A stretch of 64,000 bases of DNA, from NCBI RefSeq assembly GCF_902459745.1, contig NZ_CABPSJ010000002.1:124001-188000 (forward strand). Reading direction: 5' to 3'. Shown here in pieces: positions 26,877-35,816 of this stretch. This DNA comes from Pandoraea communis (GTDB lineage: Bacteria; Pseudomonadota; Gammaproteobacteria; Burkholderiales; Burkholderiaceae). The first letter of the stretch is position 1. Each line of letters begins with the position of its first letter. The position numbers and the translations under genes are program-made. Under the pieces are notes generated by a model that worked only from the letters and a program-made list of their open reading frames with translations, made no database searches and was not told the origin of the DNA.

Positions 26877-27868
26877 TGTTCACCTCGCTGATATTTGTCC
26901 ACGGCGCGGTTGTGCTCCTGGAGATTCGTCGAGAAATGGCTGGTGCCGTCGCCGCGCGCCACAAAGTACAGCGCATCGGTCGGTGCAGGGTTCAGCGACG
27001 CTGCCAGCGACGCCACGCCCGGCAGCGCGATAGGCGTCGGCGGCAGACCGGCGCGTGTGTATGTGTTGTAAGGGGTATCCGTTTGCAGGTCGCGCTTGCG
27101 CAGACGCCCGGTGTACAGATCGCCCATGCCGTAAATCACCGTCGGATCGGTTTGCAGCAGCATGCGCTTGCGCAGCCGATTGATGAATACCGCCGCGACC
27201 TGCGAGCGCTCGACGGCCTGGCCCGTCTCCTTCTCGACGAGCGATGCCATGATAAGCGCTTCGTAGGGTGTCGTGTACGGCAGCCCCGGTGCCCGGGCGG
27301 CCCACGCCTCGTCCAGACGCTTCTGCATCAGACGGTAGGCCCGCTTGTACACATCGACGTCGCTCGTGCCTTTCGGAAAAAGGTAGGTGTCCGGGAAGAA
27401 CATGCCCTCGGCTTCGGCCCGTTCGGCGCCCACCAGTTGCATGACGTCGGCATCGGGCAATCCGGCGGTATCGTGACGCAATGCCGGGTTGGCATCGATC
27501 TCCGAGCGCATTTTCTTGAAGGTCCAGCCTTCGATGATCGTCACCACGTACTGGTTGACGTCACCGCGCGCGAGCTTCTCCACCACCTCGATGGGCGTGA
27601 CACCGGTCGCGAACTCGTAGTTGCCCGACTTGAGCTTCGTTCCCACATCCATGACGCGGGCAAGCAAATTGAACAGCAGCGGGTGGACCGGCACACCGCC
27701 GCCGCGCAATTGCGCGGCCACGCTGCGCACCGAGCTGTACGGCTTGATCGTGACGTCGAGCGTCGGCTTGCCCAGTTGCAGGGGGGTCTGCGCCCAATAA
27801 TAGAAAGCGCCGCCCGCCGCCAGCGCGGCGACAATCAACAGGACCAACAGGCGTTTGATGAAAGACAT
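26873..27868 (-). CDS. mltG: Endolytic murein transglycosylase MltG (YceG)
   Basis: 331 residues from the ATG at 27868, which puts the single membrane helix ([19 protein letters not shown]) at the N-terminus. A LysM-like part follows, then the YceG core: [16 protein letters not shown], the catalytic Glu in [11 protein letters not shown], and [13 protein letters not shown]. It cleaves nascent glycan strands at the inner membrane and sets their length. Together with tmk and holB it forms the usual yceG-tmk-holB operon. Divergent from ygfZ. Confidence 0.94.
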   Translation of the reverse strand: MSFIKRLLVLLIVAALAAGGAFYYWAQTPLQLGKPTLDVTIKPYSSVRSVAAQLRGGGVPVHPLLFNLLARVMDVGTKLKSGNYEFATGVTPIEVVEKLARGDVNQYVVTIIEGWTFKKMRSEIDANPALRHDTAGLPDADVMQLVGAERAEAEGMFFPDTYLFPKGTSDVDVYKRAYRLMQKRLDEAWAARAPGLPYTTPYEALIMASLVEKETGQAVERSQVAAVFINRLRKRMLLQTDPTVIYGMGDLYTGRLRKRDLQTDTPYNTYTRAGLPPTPIALPGVASLAASLNPAPTDALYFVARGDGTSHFSTNLQEHNRAVDKYQRGEQ

Positions 27869-28004
27869 GAATTGCAGGGTAAGCCGTGTGACGACAGCAG
27901 CGGGTTCGGGGGACTCGGTCAGCCGGATGTGCGTGGCAACGACGGTGTCGACGGGCGCGTATCGCGTGTCGAACCGGGCTCGCACGTTCTGCCGGAAGAC
28001 CCAA

Positions 28005-28010
28005 TATAAT
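28005..28010 (+). promoter_or_regulatory. Probable -10 element for ygfZ
   Basis: A perfect TATAAT lies 45 bases before the ygfZ ATG in the 187-base divergent region. No clear -35 at 17 bases. The same AT-rich patch could also serve mltG on the other strand. Confidence 0.4.
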
Positions 28011-28055
28011 ACTTTGACTTGCCGAACCCTCACAGATTGACAGGCTCTCCCGTTT

Positions 28056-29171
28056 ATGACCTCCCAATGGCGTGATCTTCTGCCCCAACCGGCAGCCGCT
28101 TCTTCCTCCGACGTGCCGGCCGACGCGAGCGCTCGCGCCGCACAGTTCGAGGCGCTGCAAACCGGCAGTTTCGTCTCGCTCGCCAGCGATACCGGCCTCA
28201 TCGCCGTGAACGGCGCCGATGCGGCAACCTTCCTGCATGGCCAATTGACCAACGACGTCGAGCGTCTTGCCTCCGCGCAGGCGCGTCTGGCTGGCTATTG
28301 TTCGGCCAAAGGACGATTGCTTGCCACATTCCTGATGTGGCGCGACACGTCGGCCGACGCCACGATCTATCTGGCGTGCGACGTCGACGTGCAAACGGCC
28401 GTGCAGAAGCGCCTCTCGATGTTCGTCCTGCGCGCAAAGGCCAAGCTGACTGATGGCACCGCAACCCACGTACTTCTTCAGGTCGGCGGCCCTGTCGCCG
28501 AGGCCGTATTGGCGAACACCTTCCCGTCGTTGCCCGCCGTAGCGCTGGGGGCCGCACACGCAACGCTTGGCGATGCCTCGACCAGCCTGATTCGCCTGCC
28601 GGACGCCGGCACGGCGCGCTCGCTCTCGCGCTTCCTGTGGAGCGTGCCGGTGACGCGGGCTGCCGAGGTGTGGGCGGCGTTGACGCAGGCCCCGGGCCTC
28701 ACTGTCGTTGCCCCTGCCCTTGCGGCATGGCTCGACGTGCACAGTGGCGTGGCGCGTGTCACGACAGCGACGCAGGAACAGTTCGTCCCGCAGATGGTGA
28801 ACTGGGAGGTCGTGGGTGGCGTAAACTTCCGCAAAGGCTGCTACCCAGGACAGGAAGTGGTCGCGCGCAGTCAGTATCGCGGCGCCATCAAGCGGCGCCT
28901 GCATCTCGCGCACGTGGACGGCGCACAGCCAGCGCCGGGGCAGGAACTGGTTGAGACGAGCGATCCCGACCAGCCGTGCGGCATGGTGGTACAAGCCGCA
29001 CCGGCCCCGGATGGCGGCTACGACGCGCTCGTCGAAGTAAAGCTGGCCGCGCGCGAGACCAACGACGTACGGCTTGGCAGTGCCGATGGCCTTGCCCTCG
29101 TGTTCGCCGAATTGCCGTACGAGATCATCGATCCGACGGAAACGCCCGCGTCGTCTGCGACGGCCTCCTGA
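28056..29171 (+). CDS. ygfZ: Folate-binding Fe-S cluster repair protein YgfZ
   Basis: 371 residues, related to the glycine-cleavage T protein. The diagnostic motif KGCYPGQEVVARSQY (about residue 264), with its conserved Cys, is present. NGADAATFLHGQLTNDV near the N-terminus is also typical. The protein binds folate and helps maintain certain iron-sulfur enzymes. First gene of a tight set with a DUF4936 and an NRDE protein. No clear ribosome site precedes the ATG. Confidence 0.93.
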   Translation: MTSQWRDLLPQPAAASSSDVPADASARAAQFEALQTGSFVSLASDTGLIAVNGADAATFLHGQLTNDVERLASAQARLAGYCSAKGRLLATFLMWRDTSADATIYLACDVDVQTAVQKRLSMFVLRAKAKLTDGTATHVLLQVGGPVAEAVLANTFPSLPAVALGAAHATLGDASTSLIRLPDAGTARSLSRFLWSVPVTRAAEVWAALTQAPGLTVVAPALAAWLDVHSGVARVTTATQEQFVPQMVNWEVVGGVNFRKGCYPGQEVVARSQYRGAIKRRLHLAHVDGAQPAPGQELVETSDPDQPCGMVVQAAPAPDGGYDALVEVKLAARETNDVRLGSADGLALVFAELPYEIIDPTETPASSATAS

Positions 29172-29193
29172 TCCGGCTGCCCCGCGACAGCCC

Positions 29194-29499
29194 ATGGACT
29201 GCTACGTCTACTACCGCGTCTCGTCTCACAACGCCGCCGCCGCGCGTCAGGCCGTTGCGCAACTCTTCGCGCTGACAGCAGCGCGCTTCGGTGTATCGGG
29301 ACGCCTGCAATGGCGTGCCGACGCCTCCGCCAACGACACCACCGCAGGCACCACGACCTGGATGGAGCGTTACGACGACGTGAGCCCCGCCTTTGTCGCG
29401 TCGCTAGCACCACTGGCGGTCGAGTCGGGGCTGACGACGCTGATCGAGGGCGACCGTCATACCGAGTGTTTCGTCGACGCGCAACCCCCATGTGTCTGA
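29194..29499 (+). CDS. DUF4936 family protein
   Basis: 101 residues beginning DCYVYYRV. Small alpha/beta protein (VYYRVSSHNAAAARQAVAQL; TTTWMERYDDV; HTECFVDAQ) resembling the ferredoxin-like 'stress' or dimeric barrel type, though this fold is an impression only. DUF4936 proteins are known to me mainly from beta-proteobacteria, next to ygfZ. It starts 22 bases after ygfZ and overlaps the NRDE gene by 10 bases, so the three are probably one transcript. Function unknown. Confidence 0.82.
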   Translation: MDCYVYYRVSSHNAAAARQAVAQLFALTAARFGVSGRLQWRADASANDTTAGTTTWMERYDDVSPAFVASLAPLAVESGLTTLIEGDRHTECFVDAQPPCV

Positions 29500-30323
29500 T
29501 CGTCTTCTCGTGGCAACCCGACAGCGACACGCCGCTGGTGCTGCTCGCCAATCGCGATGAATTCTTCGAGCGTCCTGCCGAACCGATGCACTGGTGGCAC
29601 GACCGCCCGGACGTGCTCGCGGGCCGCGACTTACGCGGTGGGGGCACGTGGATGGGCGTCAATTGCACAGGACGTTTTGCTGCACTCACGAACTTCCGGG
29701 ACGGTCACGCCCCGATGGCGCCGAAGGACGCCCCGTCACGCGGCCTGCTGGTCTCGGCCATGCTCGACGCCACATCGTTCGGCGACGATCTGTCGCGCAT
29801 CGAACGACATGCTCACGAGTACGCAGGCTTCAATCTGCTCGCGGGAGATTTGCCGGCGGGCAATTTGTTCTGGTTGGGGAATCGGGCCGATCACGTCGGC
29901 GGCCATGTGTGCGTGCCGCACGCGGCCCCCATCGCTCACGCTATCGCGCCGGGCATCCACGGCCTGTCCAACGCCGTGCTGGATACGCCCTGGCCGAAAC
30001 TGATCAGCCGCCGCGACGCGCTTGCCAGCGCGCTCTCGCAAAATGCCGACGACGCTACGCTGTTGCAGATCATGCGCGACACGGTGCAAGCACCGGATGA
30101 CGCGTTGCCCGAGACGGGCGTCTCGCGAGAATGGGAACGCTCGCTGTCGGCGACGTTCATCGCGTCGCCAGCCTACGGAACCCGATGCACGACACTGCTT
30201 CGTTACCATCGCAGCGGCCGCATCGACATGGTGGAAGTGACCGTGACACCGGGCCAGTTGCCCAATGTTTTGTCCGATCGCCGCGATTTCTCTTTCGTCG
30301 CCGCCCCCCCCCCGCGCACTTAG
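29490..30323 (+). CDS. NRDE (TANGO2) family protein
   Basis: 277 residues. The N-terminus is MCLIVFSW, with the Cys in second position typical of the family, followed by LLANRDEFFERP, which contains the NRDE motif. Further family patterns are GRDLRGGGTWMGVN and RFAALTNFRDG. Eukaryotic TANGO2 has been linked to haem or lipid-CoA handling; the bacterial role is unclear. The true start overlaps the DUF4936 gene. The stop codon TAG is formed at the boundary of an IS5-family element: the TA comes from the target duplication and the G is the first base of the element. Confidence 0.88.
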   Translation: MCLIVFSWQPDSDTPLVLLANRDEFFERPAEPMHWWHDRPDVLAGRDLRGGGTWMGVNCTGRFAALTNFRDGHAPMAPKDAPSRGLLVSAMLDATSFGDDLSRIERHAHEYAGFNLLAGDLPAGNLFWLGNRADHVGGHVCVPHAAPIAHAIAPGIHGLSNAVLDTPWPKLISRRDALASALSQNADDATLLQIMRDTVQAPDDALPETGVSREWERSLSATFIASPAYGTRCTTLLRYHRSGRIDMVEVTVTPGQLPNVLSDRRDFSFVAAPPPRT

Positions 30324-30339
30324 AGTCGCTAACAAAACC
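30323..30339 (+). repeat. Left terminal inverted repeat of the IS
   Basis: GAGTCGCTAACAAAACC, identical over 17 bases to the complement of 31170-31186. Its first G completes the TAG stop of the NRDE gene. Confidence 0.92.
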
Positions 30340-30359
30340 ATGTCATCGAAATTCGCCTG

Positions 30360-30776
30360 ATGAGCGTTAGAAATGGCATGGCACGAAGAAAAATTAGCAA
30401 TGAACTGTGGATGGCGCTTGAACCGCTATGGCCGGTTGCAGCGCCTTCGGCGAAAGGAGGGCGTCCTCGTGTGGACGATCGCGCCGCCCTAAACGGCATT
30501 TTATTTGTCCTGCACACGGGAATTCCGTGGGAAGATTTGCCGCAAGAGCTGGGCTTTGGCAGCGGTATGACGTGTTGGCGCCGATTGAGAGACTGGCAAC
30601 CCGATGGCCTCTGGGAGCGATTGCACCTGGCCCTGCTCAAGCGCCTGCGTGAACACGACCAGATCGATTGGAACCGGGCCAGCATTGATGGCGCATCCGT
30701 ATCGAGCCCCCGGGGGGCGAACGGACCGGGCCGAACCCTACAGATAGGGGCAAACTCGGCAGCAAGCGTCATCTGA
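30360..30776 (+). CDS. IS5-family transposase, OrfA (N-terminal part)
   Basis: 138 residues by the open frame; an ATG at 30378 is the likely start (MARRKISNELWMALEPLWP). The DUF4096-type N-domain reads GGRPRVDDRAALNGILFVL and HTGIPWEDLPQELG. The first catalytic Asp is in WNRASIDGASV. After SSPRG the frame leaves the family sequence. The continuation (GERTGPNPTDRGKLGSKRHL) is in the -1 frame, reached at the CCCCCGGGGGG run at 30707-30717. Confidence 0.88.
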   Translation: MSVRNGMARRKISNELWMALEPLWPVAAPSAKGGRPRVDDRAALNGILFVLHTGIPWEDLPQELGFGSGMTCWRRLRDWQPDGLWERLHLALLKRLREHDQIDWNRASIDGASVSSPRGANGPGRTLQIGANSAASVI

Positions 30777-30793
30777 TTGTCGACCGCAGAGGC

Positions 30794-31180
30794 GTGCCCC
30801 TGGCGCTGACTGTCACGGAGGCGAATCGCCACGATTCGATAGTGTTCGAGGCGCTCGTCGACGTTATTCCGAGCGTGTCTGGCCTCTGTGGCCGACCCAG
30901 ATGCCGTCCCGATAAACTGCACGCCGACAAGGGCTACGACTTTGCACGTTGTCGGCAGCACTTGCACAAGCGGGGCATCATTGCCCCGATTGCTCGTCAA
31001 GGCATCGAGAAGAACGACCGCCTCGGCAAACACCGATGGGTGGTTGAGCGCACGCATGCCTGGCTTGCCGGCTTCGGCAAGTTGCGCATCCGCTTCGAAC
31101 GATCTCTTCAAACCCACCTCGCTTTGCTTTCCCTGGCATGCGCCGTTATCTGCGCTCGGCTCGTTGACCGGTTTTGTTAG
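30794..31180 (+). CDS. IS5-family transposase, OrfB (C-terminal part)
   Basis: 128 residues from the GTG at 30794, but family sequence in this frame begins nearer 30710. It should therefore be made as an OrfA-OrfB fusion by -1 frameshifting. It carries the second catalytic Asp in LHADKGYDF and the Glu in WVVERTHAWL, completing the DDE triad. The stop lies inside the right inverted repeat. Confidence 0.87.
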   Translation: MPLALTVTEANRHDSIVFEALVDVIPSVSGLCGRPRCRPDKLHADKGYDFARCRQHLHKRGIIAPIARQGIEKNDRLGKHRWVVERTHAWLAGFGKLRIRFERSLQTHLALLSLACAVICARLVDRFC

Positions 31181-31186
31181 CGACTC
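31170..31186 (-). repeat. Right terminal inverted repeat of the IS
   Basis: Perfect 17-base complement of the left end. The OrfB stop codon (31178-31180) lies inside it. The TTA duplication follows. Confidence 0.92.
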
Positions 31187-31263
31187 TTAGTCCATGGAAA
31201 TGACACGAAGCGCAATACTCCTGAAATTCAGGGATACTTGGTAAATTTTGGAAGAATCCCGTG

Positions 31264-32259
31264 CTATACCAGCCGCACGAGCTGCTTCCCGAAGTTCTCG
31301 CCCTTGAGCAAGCCAAGGAGCGCGGCGGGTGCGTTCTCGATGCCTTGCGCTATCGTCTCGCGATAACGCAACTCGCCGGTGGCGACCGCATCGGTCAACT
31401 CCTTGAGCGCCTGCGGCCAGACATCCATGTGCTCGCTCACGATGAAACCTTCGAGCCGCACCCGGTTCGTCAGCAGCAGCGCCGGATGCTTCATCGGAAT
31501 GGGTTTGCCGTTGTAGCCGGAAATCATGCCGCACAGTGCGATGCGCGAATGCGGGTTGAGATTGCGCATGACGGCGTCCAATACGTCACCACCGACGTTC
31601 TCGAAGTAGCCGTCGATCCCATCCGGCGCCGCTGCGTGCAACGCATCGTCCAGATTTCCCGCCTTGTAATCGACGCATGCATCGAAGCCCAACGCCTCAA
31701 CGACATAGGCGCACTTCTGGTCACCGCCGGCAATCCCGATCACACGGCACCCGGAACGTTTGGCCAGTTGACCGACCACGCCGCCCACCGCACCGGACGC
31801 AGCGCTCACCGCCACCGTCTCCCCCGCTTTCGGCGCGATGATGCGGTTCAGGCCATACCACGCCGTCACGCCCGGCATGCCAGCCGCCCCCAGATAGGCA
31901 CTCATCGGCACGCGCGCGTCGTGGAGACGACGCAGGTTGCTGCCGTCCGAAATGCCGTACTCCTGCCAGCCGAACATGGCCGTGACGGCATCGCCCGGCT
32001 GCCAGTCGGGATGACGCGATTCGATCACCTCGCCGACGGTCGCACCGATCATGACCGTGTCAAGCGGCTGCGGCGGGGCATACGACTTGGTATCGCTCAT
32101 CCGGCCGCGCATGTACGGGTCGAGTGAAAGGTAGAAGTTACGCACCAATACCTGCCCTTCGCCAATCGCCGGCAACTCCGGTGCGGCCAGGTGAAAGTTG
32201 TCCAGCGTGGGTTCGCCCTTGGGGCGCGAGACCAGCAGAATCTGGCGATTGATCGTCAT
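31264..32259 (-). CDS. NADP-dependent medium-chain oxidoreductase (CurA/LTB4DH type)
   Basis: 331 residues, zinc-independent MDR superfamily. N-terminal domain with LSLDPYMRGRMSD; nucleotide site AASGAVGGVVGQLAKRSGCRVIGIAGG; YFENVGGDVLDAV further on. These features mark the leukotriene-B4 dehydrogenase/curcumin reductase group, which reduces alkenal or enone double bonds with NADPH. No Zn ligands. Convergent with the NRDE gene, with the IS between them. The native substrate is unknown. Confidence 0.9.
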   Translation of the reverse strand: MTINRQILLVSRPKGEPTLDNFHLAAPELPAIGEGQVLVRNFYLSLDPYMRGRMSDTKSYAPPQPLDTVMIGATVGEVIESRHPDWQPGDAVTAMFGWQEYGISDGSNLRRLHDARVPMSAYLGAAGMPGVTAWYGLNRIIAPKAGETVAVSAASGAVGGVVGQLAKRSGCRVIGIAGGDQKCAYVVEALGFDACVDYKAGNLDDALHAAAPDGIDGYFENVGGDVLDAVMRNLNPHSRIALCGMISGYNGKPIPMKHPALLLTNRVRLEGFIVSEHMDVWPQALKELTDAVATGELRYRETIAQGIENAPAALLGLLKGENFGKQLVRLV

Positions 32260-32380
32260 GGCATTCCCTCCGCATTCGCGGCATTAGCTGCATTGGTTGC
32301 GGCAGCGGTATTCGCTACCCGTTATATTCGCGTTGCTCGGCGACGGCGTCGTCGACCGCGACACGCCCTCCTGACAGGTG

Positions 32381-32821
32381 TCAGTCGCCGCGCGGGTCGT
32401 CGGGACGTCGCTGCTCACGGACATCGCGTCCGACCGCAAGACGGCGCAAATACTTGAACGTGCCCATCGCCTTGGCCACGAGCTTGTCGTTCGCGTCACG
32501 CACCTCACCCTCACAGTAGGCCATCGTCGTAGAGCGATGCAGCAGACGGCCAAAGGCTCGCATCTCGCCGGTGCCCGGCTGCATGAAGCTCGTCTTCATC
32601 TCGATGGTCACCACACCGGAACCTTCCGGCGCCACGCTCCGGCAAGCGGTGCTCAGCGCGACATCCAGCATCGCCATCGTCACGCCCCCGTGCATCACCT
32701 CCCAGCTATTGAGATGTTGAGACGCCAGTGAGAGCCGCAGCTCAGACTCGCCCCCTTCGGCACTCAGCAGTTCGATGCCGAGAAGATCGATAAAACCCGA
32801 ACGGATCGAGAGCGCACTCAT
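32381..32821 (-). CDS. PaaI-family hotdog thioesterase
   Basis: 146 residues from the ATG at 32821, which has GGAG 8 bases upstream. Hotdog-fold thioesterase with LNSWEVMHGGVTMAMLDVALSTACRS, containing the active-site HGG segment and helix Asp, then VTIEMKTSFMQPGTG. It probably hydrolyses acyl- or aryl-CoA thioesters. It lies 121 bases downstream of the MDR oxidoreductase gene. Confidence 0.87.
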   Translation of the reverse strand: MSALSIRSGFIDLLGIELLSAEGGESELRLSLASQHLNSWEVMHGGVTMAMLDVALSTACRSVAPEGSGVVTIEMKTSFMQPGTGEMRAFGRLLHRSTTMAYCEGEVRDANDKLVAKAMGTFKYLRRLAVGRDVREQRRPDDPRGD

Positions 32822-32933
32822 CGCAGACTCCAGCCACATTGGCCATTACGGTAAAACTTGTCCATCGTCATTTCTTCACCTGGCGACGCAACGCGTCATG
32901 CGCTGCGTCTGGAATTCAAACAGCACCTGCCCT

Positions 32934-33539
32934 CTACTCACGCGACACGCTTGCGGCTGCCAGCGACGCCCACGCCCTGGCGAGCGAACCATCCAGATCG
33001 ATGGCACGGCACGCGTGCTCGATCACGCAAACGTCGAAGCCCGCCGCCTTGGCATCGAGCGCGCTCCACGCTACGCAAAAATCCGTCGCCAGTCCAACGC
33101 AGTGCACGCGTCTCACGCCCTTGTCCCGCAAGTAACCCGCCAGCCCGGTCGGTGTCTTGCGATCCGCTTCGAGAAACGCCGAATAACTATCGACATTGGC
33201 CTGGTACCCCTTGCGCACCACGGCCTGCGCATGGGGAACGTGCAGATTCGCATGCAGCGCGGCACCGGGCGTGTCCTGCACGCAGTGCGCCGGCCACAGG
33301 ACCTGCTCGCCATACGACAGTGCAATGCGCTCGAATGGTCGACGCCCCTCGTGATTTTCGGCAAATGACACATGTCCGGCCGGATGCCAATCCTGTGTCA
33401 ACACCACATGAGCAAATTTCCCCGAGAGCGCATTGATCGCCGGAACCACCTCGTCGCCGTGGGGCACGGCCAACGCGCCACCGGGCATGAAATCGTTTTG
33501 CACATCGATCACGAGCAACACTTCGTCCATCGGTTTCAT
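32934..33539 (-). CDS. pncA: Nicotinamidase
   Basis: 201 residues, isochorismatase-like fold. Catalytic triad: Asp in LLVIDVQNDF, Lys in AVVRKGYQANVD and Cys in GLATDFCVAWSA. The metal site reads TQDWHPAGHVSF. It converts nicotinamide to nicotinate for NAD salvage, and homologs activate pyrazinamide. Two Met codons (residues 1 and 4) are possible starts. Confidence 0.94.
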   Translation of the reverse strand: MKPMDEVLLVIDVQNDFMPGGALAVPHGDEVVPAINALSGKFAHVVLTQDWHPAGHVSFAENHEGRRPFERIALSYGEQVLWPAHCVQDTPGAALHANLHVPHAQAVVRKGYQANVDSYSAFLEADRKTPTGLAGYLRDKGVRRVHCVGLATDFCVAWSALDAKAAGFDVCVIEHACRAIDLDGSLARAWASLAAASVSRE

Positions 33540-33629
33540 TTCACTGCCCTCAACTTTTCCAGCGGGTGCGTCAGCACACGTCGCTGTGGCGCCAGTGTCC
33601 CGGCAAGATCCCTATCGCATTCGGATCGC

Positions 33630-35726
33630 TCACCCGTTGAAACGCTTGCCGGCTTGCGCCAATTCGACAAGCCGCGCGGCCGGCTTCCAATCCTCACCGT
33701 GCTCGCCCTGCTCGAACGCACGCACGCGCGCGAGCACCTTGTCGAGCCCGACCGTGTCGGCATAGAGCATCGGCCCGCCGCGCCACAGCGGGAAGCCGTA
33801 GCCGTTCAGATACACCATGTCGATATCGGACGCGCGCGCTGCCGTCCCATCGGCCAATACCTTCGCCCCTTCGTTCACCAGCGCATAGACGAGGCGCTCG
33901 ACGATCTCGTCGTCCGAGAACGCCCGCGGTGCAATGCCGTTCGCCTTGCGATAGTCGTCGAGCATTTGCGCGATTTTGGCCGACTCGCGTGGCGTGCGAT
34001 CGCCCTCGGCATAGTCATACCAGCCAGCGCGCGATTTCTGGCCATAGCGCCCTGCTTCGCACACGACATCGGCAATCTTGGGATACACGATGCCGGGATG
34101 TTCTGCATGACGACGCTTGCGGATCGCCCAACTGACGTCGTTGCCGGCCAGATCGCTCGTGCGGAACGGCCCCATCGCGAAACCGAAGCGCTCGATGGCG
34201 GCATCGACCTGTGCGGGCGTCGCGCCCTGTTCGACCATCCATTGCGACTGCTTGAAATACGGCTCGAGCATGCGATTGCCAATGAAGCCATCGCACACAC
34301 GCGCGACGACAGCGAGCTTGCCGATTCGCTTGGCCAGTTTCATGACCGTGGCGAGCACGTCCTTCCCCGTGTGCTCGCCGCGCACCACCTCAAGCAAACG
34401 CATGACGTTGGCCGGGCTGAAGAAATGCATGCCGATGACGTCCTGCGCCCGCGACGTGGTTACGGCCAGCGCGTCGAGATCGAGTGTCGACGTGTTCGAC
34501 GCCAGAATGGCACCTTGCTTGGCCACTTTATCGAGTTCGCGGAACACCACTTGCTTGATGGCCATGTCTTCGAACACCGCTTCGACAATCAGATCGGCGT
34601 CCGCCACCGACGCGAAATCGGTACTGCCGTGAATGCGAGCCAGACGCTTCTCTGCCTCATCGGCAGTGAGCTTGCCCCGGTTGACGGCGCGCGCGTAATT
34701 GCCGTGCATCGACTCGACGCCGCGCGTCAATGCCGCCTCCGTCGTGTCGACCAGCGTGACGGGAATCCCGGCATTGGCAAAGGTCATTGCGATGCCGCCG
34801 CCCATCGTACCGGCACCGATGACAGCCACTCGCTCGATGTTGCGCACCGGCGTATCGTCGGGCACATCGGCAATTTTGGCCGCCGCGCGCTCGCCAAGAA
34901 ACGCGTGACGCAACGCCTTCGACTCCGGCGAACTGACCAACGCCACAAAACACTCGCGCTCGAACTTCACCCCGTCGTCGAACGGACGTTGCAACGCCGC
35001 TTCGACTGCCGCCACACATTTGTGCGGCGCGGGGAAATGGGGTTGCTCGCGTTGCACCTTCTCTCGTGCGGCGTCGATGGCAGCCTGGCCCGCACCGTCG
35101 GCATCCTCAATGGCGATGTCGCGCAGACGCGGCAACTTGCCTCCTTGCGAGGCGATCTCGTTGGCGAACGCGATGGCTCCTGCCAAAAGATCGTCATGGT
35201 TGCCCTCGATCAACGTCGAGAAGAGCGTGCCGACGAGCGTTTCGGACTTCACGATACGGCCAGAAACCACCATATCGAGTGCCCGCGCCACACCGATGGC
35301 GCGCGGCAGACGTTGTGTACCGCCTGCACCGGGCAGCAGGCCCAGCTTCACCTCAGGCAATGCAATCTGCGCCCCCGTCAATGCCACACGATAGTGGCAA
35401 GCGAGCGCCAATTCGAGACCACCGCCCATCGCAACGGCGTGGACCGCCGCGACAACAGGCTTGACGCAGGCGTCGAGCGCGGCAATGACATCGACCAGCA
35501 ACGGGCTTTGCGTCGCCTTCGGCGTATTGAACTCACGAATATCGGCACCACCGGAAAAGGCTTTGCCTCCCCCGATCAGCACCACAGCACGCACCTGAGT
35601 GTCGGCCTGGGCTTTCGCGATGCCCTCGGCGATGCCTGAGCGCGTGGCATGTCCCAGGCCATTCACCGGGGGATTTTCCAGTGTGATGACGGCCACGCCG
35701 TCACGAACCTCATAAGCCGTGCTCAT
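33630..35726 (-). CDS. Bifunctional enoyl-CoA hydratase / 3-hydroxyacyl-CoA dehydrogenase (FadB/FadJ-like)
   Basis: 698 residues. N-terminal crotonase domain (about 1-190) with both catalytic Glu residues: [12 protein letters not shown] and [19 protein letters not shown] linker leads to the NAD-binding domain from about residue 295 ([17 protein letters not shown]), with the catalytic His in [17 protein letters not shown]. Two C-terminal helical domains complete the dehydrogenase. It hydrates enoyl-CoA and oxidises the 3-hydroxy product in beta-oxidation. No thiolase or acyl-CoA dehydrogenase is adjacent, but a Liv-type importer and an acyl-CoA ligase follow on the right, so it may serve a particular acid. 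Confidence 0.92.
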   Translation of the reverse strand: MSTAYEVRDGVAVITLENPPVNGLGHATRSGIAEGIAKAQADTQVRAVVLIGGGKAFSGGADIREFNTPKATQSPLLVDVIAALDACVKPVVAAVHAVAMGGGLELALACHYRVALTGAQIALPEVKLGLLPGAGGTQRLPRAIGVARALDMVVSGRIVKSETLVGTLFSTLIEGNHDDLLAGAIAFANEIASQGGKLPRLRDIAIEDADGAGQAAIDAAREKVQREQPHFPAPHKCVAAVEAALQRPFDDGVKFERECFVALVSSPESKALRHAFLGERAAAKIADVPDDTPVRNIERVAVIGAGTMGGGIAMTFANAGIPVTLVDTTEAALTRGVESMHGNYARAVNRGKLTADEAEKRLARIHGSTDFASVADADLIVEAVFEDMAIKQVVFRELDKVAKQGAILASNTSTLDLDALAVTTSRAQDVIGMHFFSPANVMRLLEVVRGEHTGKDVLATVMKLAKRIGKLAVVARVCDGFIGNRMLEPYFKQSQWMVEQGATPAQVDAAIERFGFAMGPFRTSDLAGNDVSWAIRKRRHAEHPGIVYPKIADVVCEAGRYGQKSRAGWYDYAEGDRTPRESAKIAQMLDDYRKANGIAPRAFSDDEIVERLVYALVNEGAKVLADGTAARASDIDMVYLNGYGFPLWRGGPMLYADTVGLDKVLARVRAFEQGEHGEDWKPAARLVELAQAGKRFNG

Positions 35727-35816
35727 CGTTGTCTCGTTCCTTGTATTGTGTGCGTCGTTGGGGGCGCCGCGAGCGCGCCGGCTGCGGCAAGACGATCGTG
35801 CGATTCTAGCGCAGCG

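Larger units (their letters stand above)
30323..31186 (+). mobile_element. Complete IS5-family insertion sequence, 864 bp
   Basis: Ends are perfect 17-bp inverted repeats: GAGTCGCTAACAAAACC at 30323-30339 and its complement at 31170-31186. A 3-bp target duplication TTA flanks it (30320-30322 and 31187-31189). The transposase is split into two frames. IS5 subgroups with a 3-bp TNA duplication (IS1031-like) fit; the two-frame layout is more typical of the IS427-like subgroup, so the subgroup is open. Intact ends, duplication and DDE residues suggest a recent, possibly active insertion. Confidence 0.92.

Noticed and set aside
29490-30323. NRDE gene as an IS-interrupted pseudogene
   Set aside because: The IS lies at the stop codon and the TAG is rebuilt, so the coding region is complete.
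33372-35639. 755-codon plus-strand frame opposite the FadB-like gene and pncA
   Set aside because: Spans the boundary of two well-supported minus-strand genes; Arg/His-rich composition typical of antisense shadow.
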